NCBI GenBank assembly: GCA_011799875.1
Contig: CM022298.1
Span: forward strand, 721,613,622-721,677,621
Length of the DNA stretch: 64,000 bases
Direction: 5' to 3'
DNA from: Thinopyrum elongatum
Taxonomy: Eukaryota > Streptophyta > Magnoliopsida > Poales > Poaceae
A program made the position numbers and the translations under genes. This document shows positions 22,377 through 34,905 of this stretch, piece by piece. The notes beneath the pieces were generated by a model that was not told the origin of the DNA, did no database searches, and saw nothing but the letters and a program-made list of their open reading frames with translations. Each line of letters begins with the position of its first letter. The first letter of the stretch is position 1.

Positions 22377-23864
22377 TGATACGTCCATTTTGCATCATGT
22401 TTTCCTACTGTTATTTATAATGTTTTATGCATAATAATGCTTTATGGAGTAATTCTAATGCCTTTTCTCTCATAATATGCAAGGTTTACACAAAGAGGGA
22501 GAATACCGGCAACTGGAATTCTGGACCTGAAAAAGCTACGTCAGAGATACCTATTCTGTACATCTCCAAATGAGCTAAAATTTTACGGAGAATTATTTTG
22601 GAATATTTAATAATTATTGGAGAAAAGAACCACCGGAGGGAGACCACCTGGTGCCCACAAGACACCAGGGTGCGCCAGGCCCCCCAGGCGAGCCTGGTGG
22701 GTTGTGGGCAGCCCATCCCACCTCCGGTGCCCATCTTCTGGTACATAAGGTCTTTTGACCTAGAAAAAATAATGAAATGACTTTCAGGATGGAGCGCTGC
22801 CGTATCGAGGCGGAACTTGGGAAGGAGCACTTTTGCCCTCTGGCGGAGCGATTCCGCCAGGGGAACTTCCCTCCCGGAGGGGGAAATCAAAGCCATCGTC
22901 ATCACCAACAACCCTCTCATCTTTGGGAGGCCAATCTCTATCAACATCTTCAACAACACCATCTCATCTCAAACCCTAGTTCATCTCTTGTGTTCAATCT
23001 TTGTACCGGAACCTCAGATTGGTATCTGTGGGTGACTAGTAGTGTTGATTACATCTTGTAGTTGATTACTGTATGATTTATTTGGTGGAAGATTATTTAA
23101 TACCCATATGATATTGAGCATGAATATCATTTGTGAGTATTTACCTTTGTTCTTGAGGCCACGGGAGAAGTCATGTTGCAAGTAATCATGTGAACTTGAT
23201 ATGTGTTCGATATTTTGATGATATGTATGTTGTGATTCCCTTAGTGGTGTCATGTGAACGTCGACTACATGACACTCCACCATCTTTGGGCCTAAGGGAA
23301 TGCATTGTGGAGTAGTTATTAGATGATGGGTTGCTAGAGTGACAGAATCTTAAACCCTAGTTTATGCGCTACTTCTAAGGGACTGATTTGGATCCATATG
23401 TTTAATGCTATGGTTAGATTTTATCTTAATACTTTTCTCGTAGTTGCGGATGCTTGCGAGGGGGTTAATCATAAGTGGGAGGTTTGTTCAAGTAAGAACA
23501 GCACCCAAGCACCGGTCCATCCACATATCAAATTATCGAAGTAGCGAACGCGAATCAAACCAACATGATGAAAGTGACTAGATGAAATTCCCGTGTGCCC
23601 TCAAGAACGCTTTGCTTATCATAAGAGACTGTTTTGGCCTGTCCTTTGCCACAAAAGGATTTGGCTACCTTGCTGCACTATATTTACCGTTACTTGCTTG
23701 TTACAAATTATCTTGCTATCAAACTACCTGTTACCGACAATTTCAGTGCTTGCAGAAATTACCTTGCTGGAAACCACTTGTCATTTCCTTCTGCTCCTCG
23801 TTGGGTTCGACACTCTTACTTATCAAAAGTACTATGATTGATCCCCTATACTTGTGGGTCATCA
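22377..23864 (+). mobile_element. 5' LTR of an Athila-like gypsy element
   Basis: The 1488-bp LTR starts TGATACGTCCATTTTGCATC and ends CTTGTGGGTCATCA. A primer-binding site follows 11 bases later, which fixes it as a 5' LTR on the plus strand. The interior contains the usual AACCCTAGTTCATCTCTTGT stretch. The 3' LTR is not in the window. Confidence 0.8.
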
Positions 23865-23875
23865 AGAATCTTTTC

Positions 23876-23893
23876 TGGCGCCATTGCCGGGGA
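23876..23893 (+). other. Primer-binding site
   Basis: TGGCGCCATTGCCGGGGA differs by one base from the motif TGGCGCCGTTGCCGGGGA used by Athila-type elements, which I believe matches a tRNA-Asp 3' end. It lies just downstream of the 5' LTR. Confidence 0.8.
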
Positions 23894-23971
23894 GTGAAGC
23901 GCTCTTGGTAAGTGGAAATCAGTAAGGAAAAAAATGATATTACGTGCTAAAATTTATTATCACTTGTTACT

Positions 23972-26109
23972 ATGGAAAACAATCCTTTAAGGGGTTTGTT
24001 TGGGGTATCTTCACCTCGACCGGAAACACAAAGAGTTGCCCCTCAACCTACTGCACTTACTAAAAATATTGGTTATGAAATTCCTTTAGGTATGATAGAA
24101 CAACTGCTAGCTAATCCTTATGCAGGAGACTGAACTGAGCATCCCGATATGCATCTTATACATGTGGATGAAATTTGTGGATTATTTAAGCTTGCAGGTT
24201 TATCCGGAGATGAAGTTAAGAAGAAGGTTTTCCCTTTATCTTTGAAGCGAAAAGCATTGACATGGTATAGGCTATGCGATGATATTGGATCTTGGAACTA
24301 GAATCGACTGAAATTGGAATTTCACCAAAAAATTTATCCTATGCATCTAGTTCATCGTGATCGGAACTATATATATAATTTTTGGCCTCGTGAAGGAGAA
24401 AGTATCGCTCTAGCTTGGGGGAGGCTTAAATCAATGCTAAATTCATGCCTCAATCATGAGCTCTCAAGAGAAATTATTATTCATAATTTTTATGCTCGGC
24501 TTTCTCGTGATGATCAATCCATGCTCGATACTTCTTGTATTGGTTCTTTTATGAAGAAGACAATTGACTTCAAGTGGGATCTCTTGGAAAGAATTAAAGC
24601 AACTCTGAAGATTGGGAACTCGACGAAGGTAAAGAGTCAGATATTAAGCTTGAGTTTGATTGTGTTAAATCTTTTATGAATACCGATGCTTTTCACAAGT
24701 TTAGCACTAAATATGGACTTGACTCTAAGATAATAGCCTCTTTTTGTGAATCTTTTTATACTCATGTTGATCTCCCTAAGGAGAAGTGGTTTAAATATCA
24801 TCCCCCTATTAAAGAAGAAATTAAAGAACCAGTTATAGCTAAAGATGAGACTATCATTTACAATGTTGATCCAGTTGTGCCTACTGCTTATATTGAAAAA
24901 CCACCTTTCCCTATTCGGATAAAGGAACATGCTAGGGTTTCAACTGTGGTTCGCAAAAGTAATATTAAAGCACCTAAACCCCCTGAACAAATTAAAGTAG
25001 AACCTAGTGTTGCTATGGTTAAAGATCTCTTGGTCGAAAATATTGATGGGCATGTTATTTACTTCTGTGATGAAGCTGCTAGAATTGCTCAACCCGATGA
25101 AAAAGATAAACATAGACATGTGGTTGGCATGCATGTTGTCTTAGTTAAAATAGGAGATCATTGCTATCATGGTTTATGTGATTTAGGTGCAAGTGTGAGT
25201 GCTATTCCTTTTACCTTATACTAAGAAATTATGAATGACATAGCACCCGCTAAAATAGAAGACATTGATGTTACTATTAAACTTGCAAACAGAGACACCA
25301 TCACACCACTTGGGATTGTCAGAGATGTTGAAGCCTTGTGTGGGAAAATAAAATATCCTACTGATTTTCTAGTTCTTGGTTCCCCACAAGATGACTTTTG
25401 TCCCATTATATTTGGTAGACCTTTCTTAAACACTGTTAATGCTAAGATAGACTGAGAAAAAGAAACTGTCAGTGTTAGTTTTGGTGATGTGTCTCATGAG
25501 TTTAATTTCTCCAAGTTTTGTAGACAACCTCGTAATAAAGAATTACCTAGTAAGGATGAAATAATTGGTCTTGCTTCTATTGCCATGCCTCCTACTGATC
25601 CACTAGAACAATATTTGCTAGACCATGAAAATGATATGCACTTGCGTGAAAGAAATGAAATAGATAAAATATTCTTTGAACAACAACCTCTCCTTAAACA
25701 CAATTTGCCTATTGATACTCTAGGAGGTCCTCCTCCACCTAAAGGTGATCCTTTGTTTGAACTAAAACAATTGCCTGACACTTTGAAATATGCTTATCTT
25801 GATGAGAAAAATATATATCCTATTATTATTAGTGCTAACCTTTCAGAACATGAAGAAGAAAGATTATTAAAAATTCTGAGGAAGCACCGTGCTGCTATTG
25901 GATACACTCTTGATGATCTTAAGGGCATTAGTCCCACTCTCTGTCAGCACAAGATTAATATGGAACCTGATGCTAAACCTGTTGTTGATCACCAACGACG
26001 ATTGAATCCTAAGATGAAAGAAGTGGTGAGAACTGAAATACAAAAACTTCTGGAAGCAGGTATAATTTATCCCAGAGCTGATAGTAGATGGGTAAGTCCT
26101 GTTCATTGT
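23972..26109 (+). pseudogene. Gypsy gag-protease-RT remnant, interrupted
   Basis: From the ATG at 23972 the gag reading can be followed through LANPYAGD, DEICGLFKLAGLSGDEVKKK, ALTWYRL and REGESIALAWGRLK. It is broken by in-frame stops near 24131 (TGA) and 24300 (TAG) and by a frame shift near 24670. A protease core CDLGASVSAIP occurs at about 25180-25215. A stop at 25222 and another TGA at 25453 follow. The segment 25489-26109 matches the spacer and N-terminal reverse transcriptase, ending GIIYPRADSRWVSPVHC, where the next element has inserted. The catalytic YxDD, RNase H and integrase are not present in the window. The element was an autonomous-type Ty3/gypsy (Athila-like) but this copy is dead. 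Confidence 0.8.
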
Positions 26110-27515
26110 TGATAACCCACAAGTATAGGGGATCGTTTGTAGCCTTTTTTGATAAATAAGAGTGTCAAACCCAATGAGGAGCTAAAGGTAGAACAAATAT
26201 TCCCTCAAGTTCTATCGACCACCGATACAACTCTACGCACACTTAACGTTTGCTTTACCTAGAACAAGAATAAAACTAGAACACTTTGTAGGAATAAAAC
26301 TATGAATAAATTGCAAGATAATAAAAGTACATAGATTTTGTCAAACAAGAAGGTTATTTGTCCCTAGGTGATCGATAACTAAACCGGTGATCATTGTTGC
26401 AATTTTATATGAGGGAGAGGCCACTGCTTGCATGTCATCCCTTACATGGAATTCTATGCACTTATGATTGGAACTATTAGCAAGCATCCGCAACTACTAA
26501 TGTTCATTAAGGTAAAACCCAACCATAGCATTAAGATATATATTGGTCCCCCTTCAATCCCGTATGCATCAATTTCTATGTTTACGCTGAAGCTGTTGTC
26601 ACCCTTGCCCTCCAATGCATAGTCCTATCAACATACTACTAACCCTATGGTGTGATCCACACACGCGCTCATATGATGGGCACCAAAGGACATCACCAAA
26701 ATAAAATATACAACTCAAACCAATCATGATCATCTATCAACCCATAGGACAAAACGGATCTACTCAAACATCATAGGATAACCACATATCACTGGGAAAT
26801 AATATATAGTGTTGAGCACCATGTTTAAGCAGAGATTACAACGGGGAAGAGAGGTATTACACCGCTGCATAGAGGGGGAGAAAGTTGGTGTTGACGGTAG
26901 CAAGGTTGTTGATGTAGATTGCCGTCATGATCCTAGCCCCGGCGGCACTCCGGCGCCATCGGGAGAGAGGGGGAGAGAGCCCCCTCCTTCTTCTTCTTCT
27001 TCCTTGGCCTCCCCCCTAGATGGGAGGAGAGTTCCCCCTTTGGTCCATGGCCTCCATGGCAGCGGAGGGGCGGGAGCCCCTCCGAGATTGGATCTCCCTC
27101 TCTGTTCTCTTCTATTTCGCGCTCCCAAGATCTGGCCGAAAACCATATCTTAAATATCCGAAGATCCGTAACTCCGATTGCGCTGAGATTTTAACATGAT
27201 TTTTTCCGAATATAAGCTTCCTTGCGCCCGAAGTAGAGCTCCAACTGACCTTAGAGGAGGGCACAACCCACCACCACGCGCCTGGGCTGCCTGGCACGCC
27301 CAGGTGTCTTGTGGTGGCTGTGGGCCTCTGTTTGCATTGATTCCACCTCCCAAAAATCACAAATATTCCAAAATAATCCTCCGTAAACTTTTATCGTGTT
27401 TCGACTTCGTTTGATATGGATATTCTGTGAAGCAAAAAACATGCAAAAAACAGGAACTGGCACTGGGCACTGGATCAATAGGTTCAAAAATTATAGATAC
27501 GACGAAGACGTATCA
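26110..27515 (-). mobile_element. Gypsy 3' LTR inserted in the Athila-like element
   Basis: The 1406-bp LTR on the minus strand starts TGATACGTCTTCGTCGTATC at 27515 and ends CTTGTGGGTTATCA at 26110. GCATCCCCAAGCTTAATTCC at 27516 is the reverse of the purine-rich tract that precedes related 3' LTRs, so this is the 3' LTR of a minus-strand element (Sabrina-like by recall). It cuts the reverse transcriptase codons of its host element directly after VHC. Confidence 0.8.
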
Positions 27516-29388
27516 GCATCCCCAAGCTTAATTCCTGCTCGTCCTCGAGTAGGTAAATGATAAAAAAGATAAATTTTGATGTGGAATGCTACCTAGCATA
27601 ATCTTGATCATATGTCTAATCATGGCATGAATATTAAGACATAAGTGATTCAAAGCAATAGTCTACAATTTGACATAAAGACATTAATACTCAGGCATCC
27701 CAACAAACAATCATGTCTTTCAAAATATCAATGCTAAAGAAAGTTGTCCCTACAAAATCATATAGTCTTGTCATGCTCTGTCTTCTCGACACAAAGTATT
27801 TATCATGCACAACCCCGATGACAAGCCGAGCAATTGGTTCATACTTTTTAACGCGCTTCAGCTTTTTCAACCCTCACGCAATACATGAGCACAAGCCATT
27901 GATATAGCACTATGGGTGGAATAGAGTATGATGATAGGGGTAAATATTGAGAAGACAAAAAGTAAGAAAGTCTCACATCAACGCGGCTACTCAATGAGCT
28001 ATGGAGATGCCTACCAATTGATATCAATGTGAGGAGTAGGGATTGCCATGCAACTGATGCACTAAGAGCTATAAGTGTATGAAAGCTCAATATGAAAACT
28101 AAGCGGGTGTGCATCTAACTCTATAATGAAAAATTCCCACTAGTATATGAAAGTGACAACATAGGAGACTCTCTATATGAAAAACATGGTGCTACTTTGA
28201 AGCACAAGTGTGGAACTAGCATGCCCCTTCTCTCTTCGTTTTTTTTTCTTTTTTCCTTTTTTCTTTTCTTTTTTTCCCTCTCTTTTTTTTGGAGTCTCAT
28301 CCCGACTTGTGGGGGAATCATGGTCTCCATCATCCTATCCTCACTGGGACAATGCTCTAATAATGAATAATGATGATCATCACACTTCTATTTACTTATA
28401 ACTCAAAAGAAATAAAAATTACAACTCAATACCTAGAACAAAATATGACTCTATATGAATGCCTCTGGCAGTGTACCAGGATGTGCAATGATCTAGCGTA
28501 GCGGGGATATAAAAAAATGGACAAGACATGGAAATATCATGCTATCTATCTTACGATCATGCAAAGCAATATGACAATGAATGCTCAAGTCATCAAAACA
28601 GAAGCGCTGGAAGTTGCATGTCAATATATCTCGGAATGGCTATGGAAAGGCCATAATAGGTAGGTATGGTGGCTATTTTGAGGAAGATATAATAAGGCTT
28701 ATGTGTGATAGAGCGTATCATATCACGGGATTTGGATGCACCAGTGAAGTTTGCACCGACTCTCGAGGTAAGAAAAAGCAATGCACGGTACCGTAGAGGC
28801 TAGCAAATTGCGGAAAGGTAAGAGTGCATATAATCCATGGACTCACATTAGTCATAAAGAACTCATATACTTATTGCAAAAGTTTATTAGCCCTCGAAGC
28901 AAAGTACTACTACGCATGCCCCTAGGGGGATAGATTGGTAGGAAAAGACCATCGCTTGTCCCCGACCACCACTCATAAGGAAGACAATCAATAATAAATC
29001 ATGCTCCAACTTCATAGCATAACGAGAGACTATACGTGCATGCTTCGGGAATCACAAACCTTAACACCAACATTCTTACTAACCACAACCATTTACTAGT
29101 ACCTCCCACATATTATCATCTCTATATCGCAAAAATATTGCAAGGAATCAAACATATCATATTCAGTGATCCATAAGTTTTATGTAGGATTTTATGACTA
29201 ACCATGCAAATGACCAATTCCTGTTGACTCTCTAAATAGATATAAGTGAAGCAAGAGAGTTTAATTCTTTCTATAAAAGACCATGCTCTAATAAGTATAA
29301 GTGAAGCAAAAGAGCATTCTACAATTAACGGTTTTCCATGTGAAGAGAAACATGCAATCCAAACTTCAAATGATATAAGTGAAGCACA
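27516..29388 (-). mobile_element. 3' non-coding internal region of the same gypsy element
   Basis: The first ~90 bp (GCATCCCCAAGCTTAATTCC, CTCGAGTAGGTAAATGATAA, TGTGGAATGCT) match the corresponding part of the element at 43983-50541. Further right, several copies of ATAAGTGAAGCA-type words occur (29240-29390), as they do at 46880-47100. There is no coding domain. It ends abruptly at the CACTA terminus at 29389. Confidence 0.65.
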
Positions 29389-30238
29389 CACTACAAAAAA
29401 AGACTCATCCGTGACATTTTGGGCCGAATGAATTTTTTTCCTGTCATGCTTATGACACTTCTATGACGATAATTATGACAAAACCCGGTATCATCATAGA
29501 TGTGGTGGGCTCCTACTTCTATGACAAAAAATCATGACAGAAAATGGGCTTTTCGTCCTGGGCGGGCCGGAGACGCATCTGCATGACATTCTTTGGGCCG
29601 TCCATGATGGAAAAAATCATGGTAGAAGCAAGGGCGAGGAAAATTTCGGAGAGTTCCCGGTTACGGTGGGTGGTCGGGGCCGAGCGATGCCCGGAGGTTT
29701 GTGCATTTTCTCTTGTATGCGTACGCACGTGTGTGCGAGGCGTTTGCTTACTGAACCCGAGCGATTGCACTAGCTACGTTACTGAACCCGAGCGATCGAT
29801 CAATCCCTGGCTGTTAACTGAACCCGATCGAGGGATTCCTTCGCTACTGCTGCTAACTGAAGCCGATCAAACCTGCTGCCTCTTGATGAACAGTGAACGT
29901 GGGGGTTGGTTGAACGAGTCGAGACGTACGTGGTTGGGGTTGGATGAACAGTTCTTGGTGGGGGTTGGATGAACAGGACCCCATGGTAGTAGTAGTAGGC
30001 CGTTGCCGCTGGATGAACAGGACCCCGAGAGGAGGCCGCCACAGCCGAGCAGCTGGTTGGGGGTGGATGAACAGGACCCCGTGGAGGGCTGGTTGAACAG
30101 TAGCCGTTGGAGGAATGGATGAACAGTAGCCCGTGGATGAACCGTAGCTGGTGGAGGCAGGAGGAAGACGCGGTGGATGAACAGTGCAGGTGGAGGCTGA
30201 AGGAAGTCGACGGTGGGTGAACAGTAGCCCGTGGAGTC

Positions 30239-30495
30239 CCGTTTTGCGGTACGCCACACCCCTCCGATGAACAGGACCCCCGTTTCGACCGTAGCGCTCC
30301 AACACAAGTCCCTTTCCTCCGTTTTGTGGTACGCCACACCCCTCCCGATGAACAGGACCCCCGTTTCGGCCGTAGCGCTCCAACACAAGTCCGTTTCCTC
30401 CGTTTTGTGGTACGCCACACCCCTCCCGATGAACAGGACCCCCGTTTCAACCGTAGCCGGTCGAACAGAAGGCCGTTTCCTCCGTACTGCGGTAC
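30239..30495. repeat. Tandem repeat, 80-82 bp, three units plus a partial
   Basis: CCGTTTTG starts units at 30239, 30319 and 30400, and a variant CCGTACTG at 30482. Each unit contains GGTACGCCACACCCCTCC, GATGAACAGGACCCCCGTTT and CCGTAGC. It is part of the CACTA subterminal region. Confidence 0.9.
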
Positions 30496-31054
30496 GCTAG
30501 ACCCTTTTTCGGCTGTTCCGTCTAACCCGGTTGGCTCCCATTGAACAGGACGCATTCCGACCCAGTCTGTTGCCTCCCGATGAACAGGACGCTGTTTCTC
30601 CGTTACAACCCAGGCGGTTGGCTGCCCGATGAACAGGACGCCGTTGCTGCCGTCCGTTGCCTCTGCATGTACACAAGCCCTGGCCGTACGTATGCGCAAG
30701 TACGCGTTCAAGACCGCGCTCGTATGTACGTACGTGGCCGTATTTTTTAGCATGTGGCTGTACGTACGTGTACATGGTTTAGAAGGGACTGCCTGAACTG
30801 CTACGTCGGGGGCTCTACTACTACACGTGCTGCTGCTTGCTCGGCCACGGTTCATCGTTGCAGAGAGACCGATCGACCAGTATGTACGTACACATTCGCG
30901 ACAACGCTACGTACGCTTCGACCAGGTGGGCCCCGGCTGTCAGGGAGGATAAGGACGCACTTCCTTGTGTGCGAAGTTATTGATGGTGGGTCCAAGCTGT
31001 CAGGGGGAGGATTCATTTTTTGTGTGCCTAATATGGAGGCACTTTCCTTGCGTC

Positions 31055-33700
31055 CGAAGGTATAGCTGGTGGGTCCCAGTTGTCAGGGGGGAAAATATTT
31101 TTTTCCGCAAAATACAGCTAAGCCAAAATGCAGAGGCCCTTCCGGTAGGTCCCTGCTGTCAGGTGAAGGAATCATTATTTTGCGCGTAATAAGGAGGCAC
31201 TTCCTTGCTGCGGCCGTGGACCCAGCTGTCAGCCTCTCCACGTACAATCCTCTTCCGATGTAAGTCGTTCCTTGACCACGTTGACCACGCCGCACAGAGA
31301 GCACCAAGGCGGTGGACGACGGCGAGGCCTAGGAAGGGAATGACCCGGAGCCGGGGAAGACTCGGCAGTTGTTTCCCACGCGGAGGGGCGTACGAGGGTT
31401 TACTGGTTGGGCTGCAGTGTGAGGCTGCAATCGCCGGAGAATAACAACAGGTCTGGGTGAGTACAGGGATGGCCAGGCCAGCGATGGGAGTAGGGTGGGG
31501 CGGTGAGGCCTGCGCGGCAGCAGAGCCGACCACGGGAGGCAGGAGCAGGCGGCACGACTGGCGCTGGTTTGGGCGGCTGGAGCAAGAAGACCAGAGGTTG
31601 AAGAAGCACTACGGCCGTTGGATGGACATCGTACGGTCACTGGAGCTAGAATCGTTCATATTGACTAAGTTGACAAAACCCTCCGTCCGCGTCAACTTAG
31701 TAGGCCTACAAGTCAGCCTCCAACTATGGTGGGTCCCAGATAGCAGGGGGAGTATTCATTTTTTGTGCGTAATAAGGAGGCACTTCCTTGCGTGCGAAGA
31801 TATAGCTGGTGGGTCTGAGCTGTCAACGGGAGGAATGTTTTTTTCGCGAAATACAGAGGCCTTTCTGGTGGGTCCCTGTTGTCAGGTGGAGGAATAATTA
31901 TTTTGCGCGCAATAAGGAGGCACTTCCTTGCGTGCGGCCGTGGACCCAGCTGTCAGCCTCTCCACGTACAGTCCTATTCCGATGGATGTCGATCATTGAG
32001 CACGTTGACCACGCCGCGCCGAGAGCACCAGGGCGGTGGACGACGGCGAGGCCTAGGAAGGGAATGACCCGGAGCCGGGGAAGACTCGGTAGTGCTTGCC
32101 CACGCGGTGGGTAGTACGAGGGTTTACTGGTTCGGCTGCCGTCGTCAAAAAATAATAGGAGGTGTGGGTGAGTAGAGGAATGGCCTGGCTAGCAATGGAG
32201 TAGGGTGGGGCGGTGCGGCCTGCGCGGCAGCACAGCCGGCCACGGGAAGAGGGAGCAGGCAGTCTCGCCGATGCTGGTTTGAGCGGCTGGAGCAGGAAGA
32301 GCAGAGATTGAAGAAGCACGGCGGCCGTTGGATGGACATCCAACAGTCACTACTCTCGTGTGTTGACTAAGTTGACAAGGCCTTGCGTGCGCGTCAACAT
32401 TTTTTTTAGGAAAGCGTACGCGTCAAACTATAGTAGGTGCACAAGTCAGCCTCAAATCTGTGAAAAAAACAGCATACAACCCATCTGCCATTATTTCTAA
32501 TAATTTCTAGCCCATTTGCTAATTCTAAAGGATTTTTTTGGAGCCCATATTCTTTTTGTTATCATTACAACCCATATTGTGGCCATATTTCGGTGCGGTC
32601 CGAACTGTTTTTAATTCCAAAATTTCGAGTCACGTTCAAACTAATTTAAAAATAATAAATTTATATCAATTTAAAATACAACATAATTTTCCCCGCAAAA
32701 AAAAATTAAATTCAAAATGTCGAAATCTTAAAAAAACGATATCTGAAACTAATTGCCAGTTTGCTGTGTTTATAAATTTACAACCCATTTCTTACTACAT
32801 TTTCTGGGCAAGCGAATACATTGCTCTCGTCTTGAAAGATTTGCAGCCCAGCAGGGCTGAGAAAGCAAGTAGGCGTCCGTTGGGTATTTCTTTAAAAAAA
32901 GTAGAACCGGGCTAGCCATTTTTAGCAAGAAAAAAACACAACTAGGCTCATCATGTGGTAAACATAAAATAAAACCATGGCTAGATGGGCCACAGCCCCC
33001 GCACAGCCCCGTTGTTACCCTGATCCATCTCTAAAACTAGTATAAATAACAACTGCTTGTTTCTAAAAAAAAGTAAATAACAACTGCGCGACCTGCTGGG
33101 TCCCTGGTGTCAGCCGCTCGTTGTGTAATTCTCTCGTTTATTGACTACACTAACAATGGCGTGGGACCCAGATGTCCAACCATTAGGAGGAACCATTTTT
33201 TGGGCTTGTAATAACGAGGCACTTGCTTGCGTACTGCCATGAACCCTGGTGGGTCCCTACTGTCATCCTCTCCATGTACAGTCATCTGCTTGTTCCTCTC
33301 GTTTGTTGACGATGTTGACAATGCCAGACGGCGGCGCACCGCGCACGGCGAGCAAACCAAAGCGGAGGACGACGGCGAGGCCTCGGACGGAACAAACAGG
33401 AGTCATGGAAGATGCGCCAGTCTATTCGCAGGCGGAGGGGAGTACGAGGGTTGATTGGTTCGGGTGCGGGTGCGTGTAGGGGCTGACATCGCCGGAGAAT
33501 AACATGACGTGTGGGGGAATAGAGGGAGGGACTGGCCAACGTTTGAGGGTACGGTAGGGCAGCGAAGGTGCAGCCAGCCGTGGGAGGCGGGAGCAGGCGG
33601 AACCGACGGGGTGGTTTGGTTTGGGCGGCTGGAGGAAGAAGACAAGAGATAGAAGATACACGACAGATGTTGGATGTCAATCCAACGGCTGGTAGGCAGA
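31055..33700. repeat. ~600-bp segment present three times
   Basis: Copies are at about 31055-31645, 31797-32350 and, more diverged, 33235-33700. Shared landmarks are GACGACGGCGAGGCCT, GTACGAGGGTTTACTGGTT (or TTGATTGGTT), GGGCGGCTGGAG and GTTGGATG near the end. Copies one and two agree in nearly every landmark; copy three is older. An A/T-rich unrelated stretch (32400-33090) separates copies two and three. Confidence 0.85.
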
Positions 33701-33790
33701 ATCATTTGTTGAGTAGTAATTAAGTCGACACCACCTAGGATAGGCTTTTTCCTCATGGTTCCCAAATGTCAGAATCCAAATCTGTCATGG

Positions 33791-34135
33791 TTATGCAGCC
33801 TTTCTTATGAAAATTTACAGCCCATTTGGTGTGCTAGTTCAAAATAAGTTTGTGGGTGTTAGTGGGGGCTAATCACTTGGGTTCTGTAATGCACAGTGAG
33901 CTCAAACAGCCGGCGAGAGTGATGTTATTTCCCTTGGTTGGGATTTGTTATAATATTTCACTCTTAATTAAACAAAATGGCAAGCCATTTGCCTTGTTTC
34001 AAATAAAATATGACAGTCACATCCGAGTTGAAAAGGGCAACAACATCTAACTCCAGCTTACAAACTGTACAAAAGCACGAGGGTTAATTGTTCATCAGGT
34101 TTAGACAAAACCCAGATTGAAAAGGGCAACAACAT
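33791..34135. other. 3' flank of the F-box gene
   Basis: No element recognised. A 25-bp phrase containing GAAAAGGGCAACAACATCTA occurs at 34030 and 34119; the second copy runs into the F-box stop codon at 34136-34138. A polyadenylation-like AATAAA lies at 34003 only on the plus strand. Confidence 0.4.
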
Positions 34136-34528
34136 CTAACTCCAACACTGTTTTCGGCAGTCACAGTCAAATGGATCGGTCAGGTCCATAGAATGAACAT
34201 CCTGGGTCGTAAAATTTACTGGATTATGACCACAAGATGTTGTAAATAGAAGCCCGGCACGTTCAGAGGCCCTTTTGTCCACCTGAAACTCCTTTTTTTT
34301 TCTCTTCGACATACCCATCCGCAAAACCATGCTGCTGATAAACTTAAGCTCGATGGACAATAGTAACCTCGCATTCAGCAGGAAGAATGTGACAAATCTA
34401 GTGTTTGCATGGTTGGCTACATATCGTTCCAACGTTATTGTCTTCAATCGAATGTCATGAGAAGTGAGAAAATCCCGGTGCTTACGAATCCACCGATTGG
34501 TTATAAATTTCTTACCCCGTCCTGTTGC
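34136..34528 (-). pseudogene. F-box gene exon 3 (FBD-like C-terminus)
   Basis: Acceptor TCTATTTAG precedes GCAACAGGACGG at 34528. The frame reads ATGRGKKFITNRWIRKHRDF, then SHDIRLKTITLERYVANHAN, then FVTFFLLNARLLLSIELKFI, and ends near MDLTDPFDCDC with TAG at 34138-34136. The LK-x-ITL-x-x-Y pattern followed by a hydrophobic helix and the VDKRAS segment is what I know from the C-terminal FBD-type region of grass F-box/LRR proteins. The exon is 393 bp and undamaged. Confidence 0.85.
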
Positions 34529-34649
34529 CTAAATAGACATGAAGATTGAAAATAGTTAAGGTCTAAAAAAAGAGTGTCGAAAGAGCAACAGCTGAACGGT
34601 TAATACTAATACACTATATGCGGGCTTCCAATGTGCGTGAAATTATCAC

Positions 34650-34784
34650 CTTTATATACAACTTCTCCAGACATGGAAAGCATTGCAGCAAGCCAATAAT
34701 CTTGTTCAGATCAAAACTATTCATTTGTATATATAATATCTTGACAGAATCCAGCACCATTGATAGGCTATCCATGGAGAAACT
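34650..34784 (-). pseudogene. F-box gene exon 2 (leucine-rich repeat part)
   Basis: 135 bp, 45 codons, phase 0 at both ends. The acceptor is AATGAAG before AGTTTCTCC, the donor is AAG followed by GTGATAAT. The encoded segment reads SFSMDSLSMVLDSVKILYIQ and ends GLLQCFPCLEKLYIK, the pattern of a leucine-rich repeat. Flanking introns (34529-34649 and 34785-34905) are each 121 bp. Confidence 0.85.
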
Positions 34785-34905
34785 CTTCATTGAGCATAGA
34801 ACATAATATTAGGAAAAAATGTGTACTCCAAGATGATATAGAACTTATGCGTAGAAATTTAAAATCCAGCTTATGATTACAAGTGTAGATGATAATATAC
34901 AGTAC

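Larger units (their letters stand above)
29389..33790 (+). mobile_element. CACTA transposon 5' portion (right end not found)
   Basis: Starts CACTACAAAAAAAGACTCAT at 29389, the conserved CACTA terminus, followed by CCGTGACATTTTGGGCCG. From 29880 to 30640 at least a dozen GATGAACAG words occur, mostly in one orientation, which is the subterminal-repeat pattern bound by CACTA transposases. Further right are repeats of the motif GTGGGTCCCAGCTGTCAG and a ~600-bp triplication. No transposase frame is present. I found no inverse terminus (TTTTGTAGTG) before the F-box gene, so the right limit given is where repeats stop. Confidence 0.6.

Noticed and set aside
29800..30855. 351-codon minus-strand ORF
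   Set aside because: It crosses the CACTA subterminal motifs and an 80-bp tandem block; equally long frames exist on the same strand in other registers. Composition follows the repeats.
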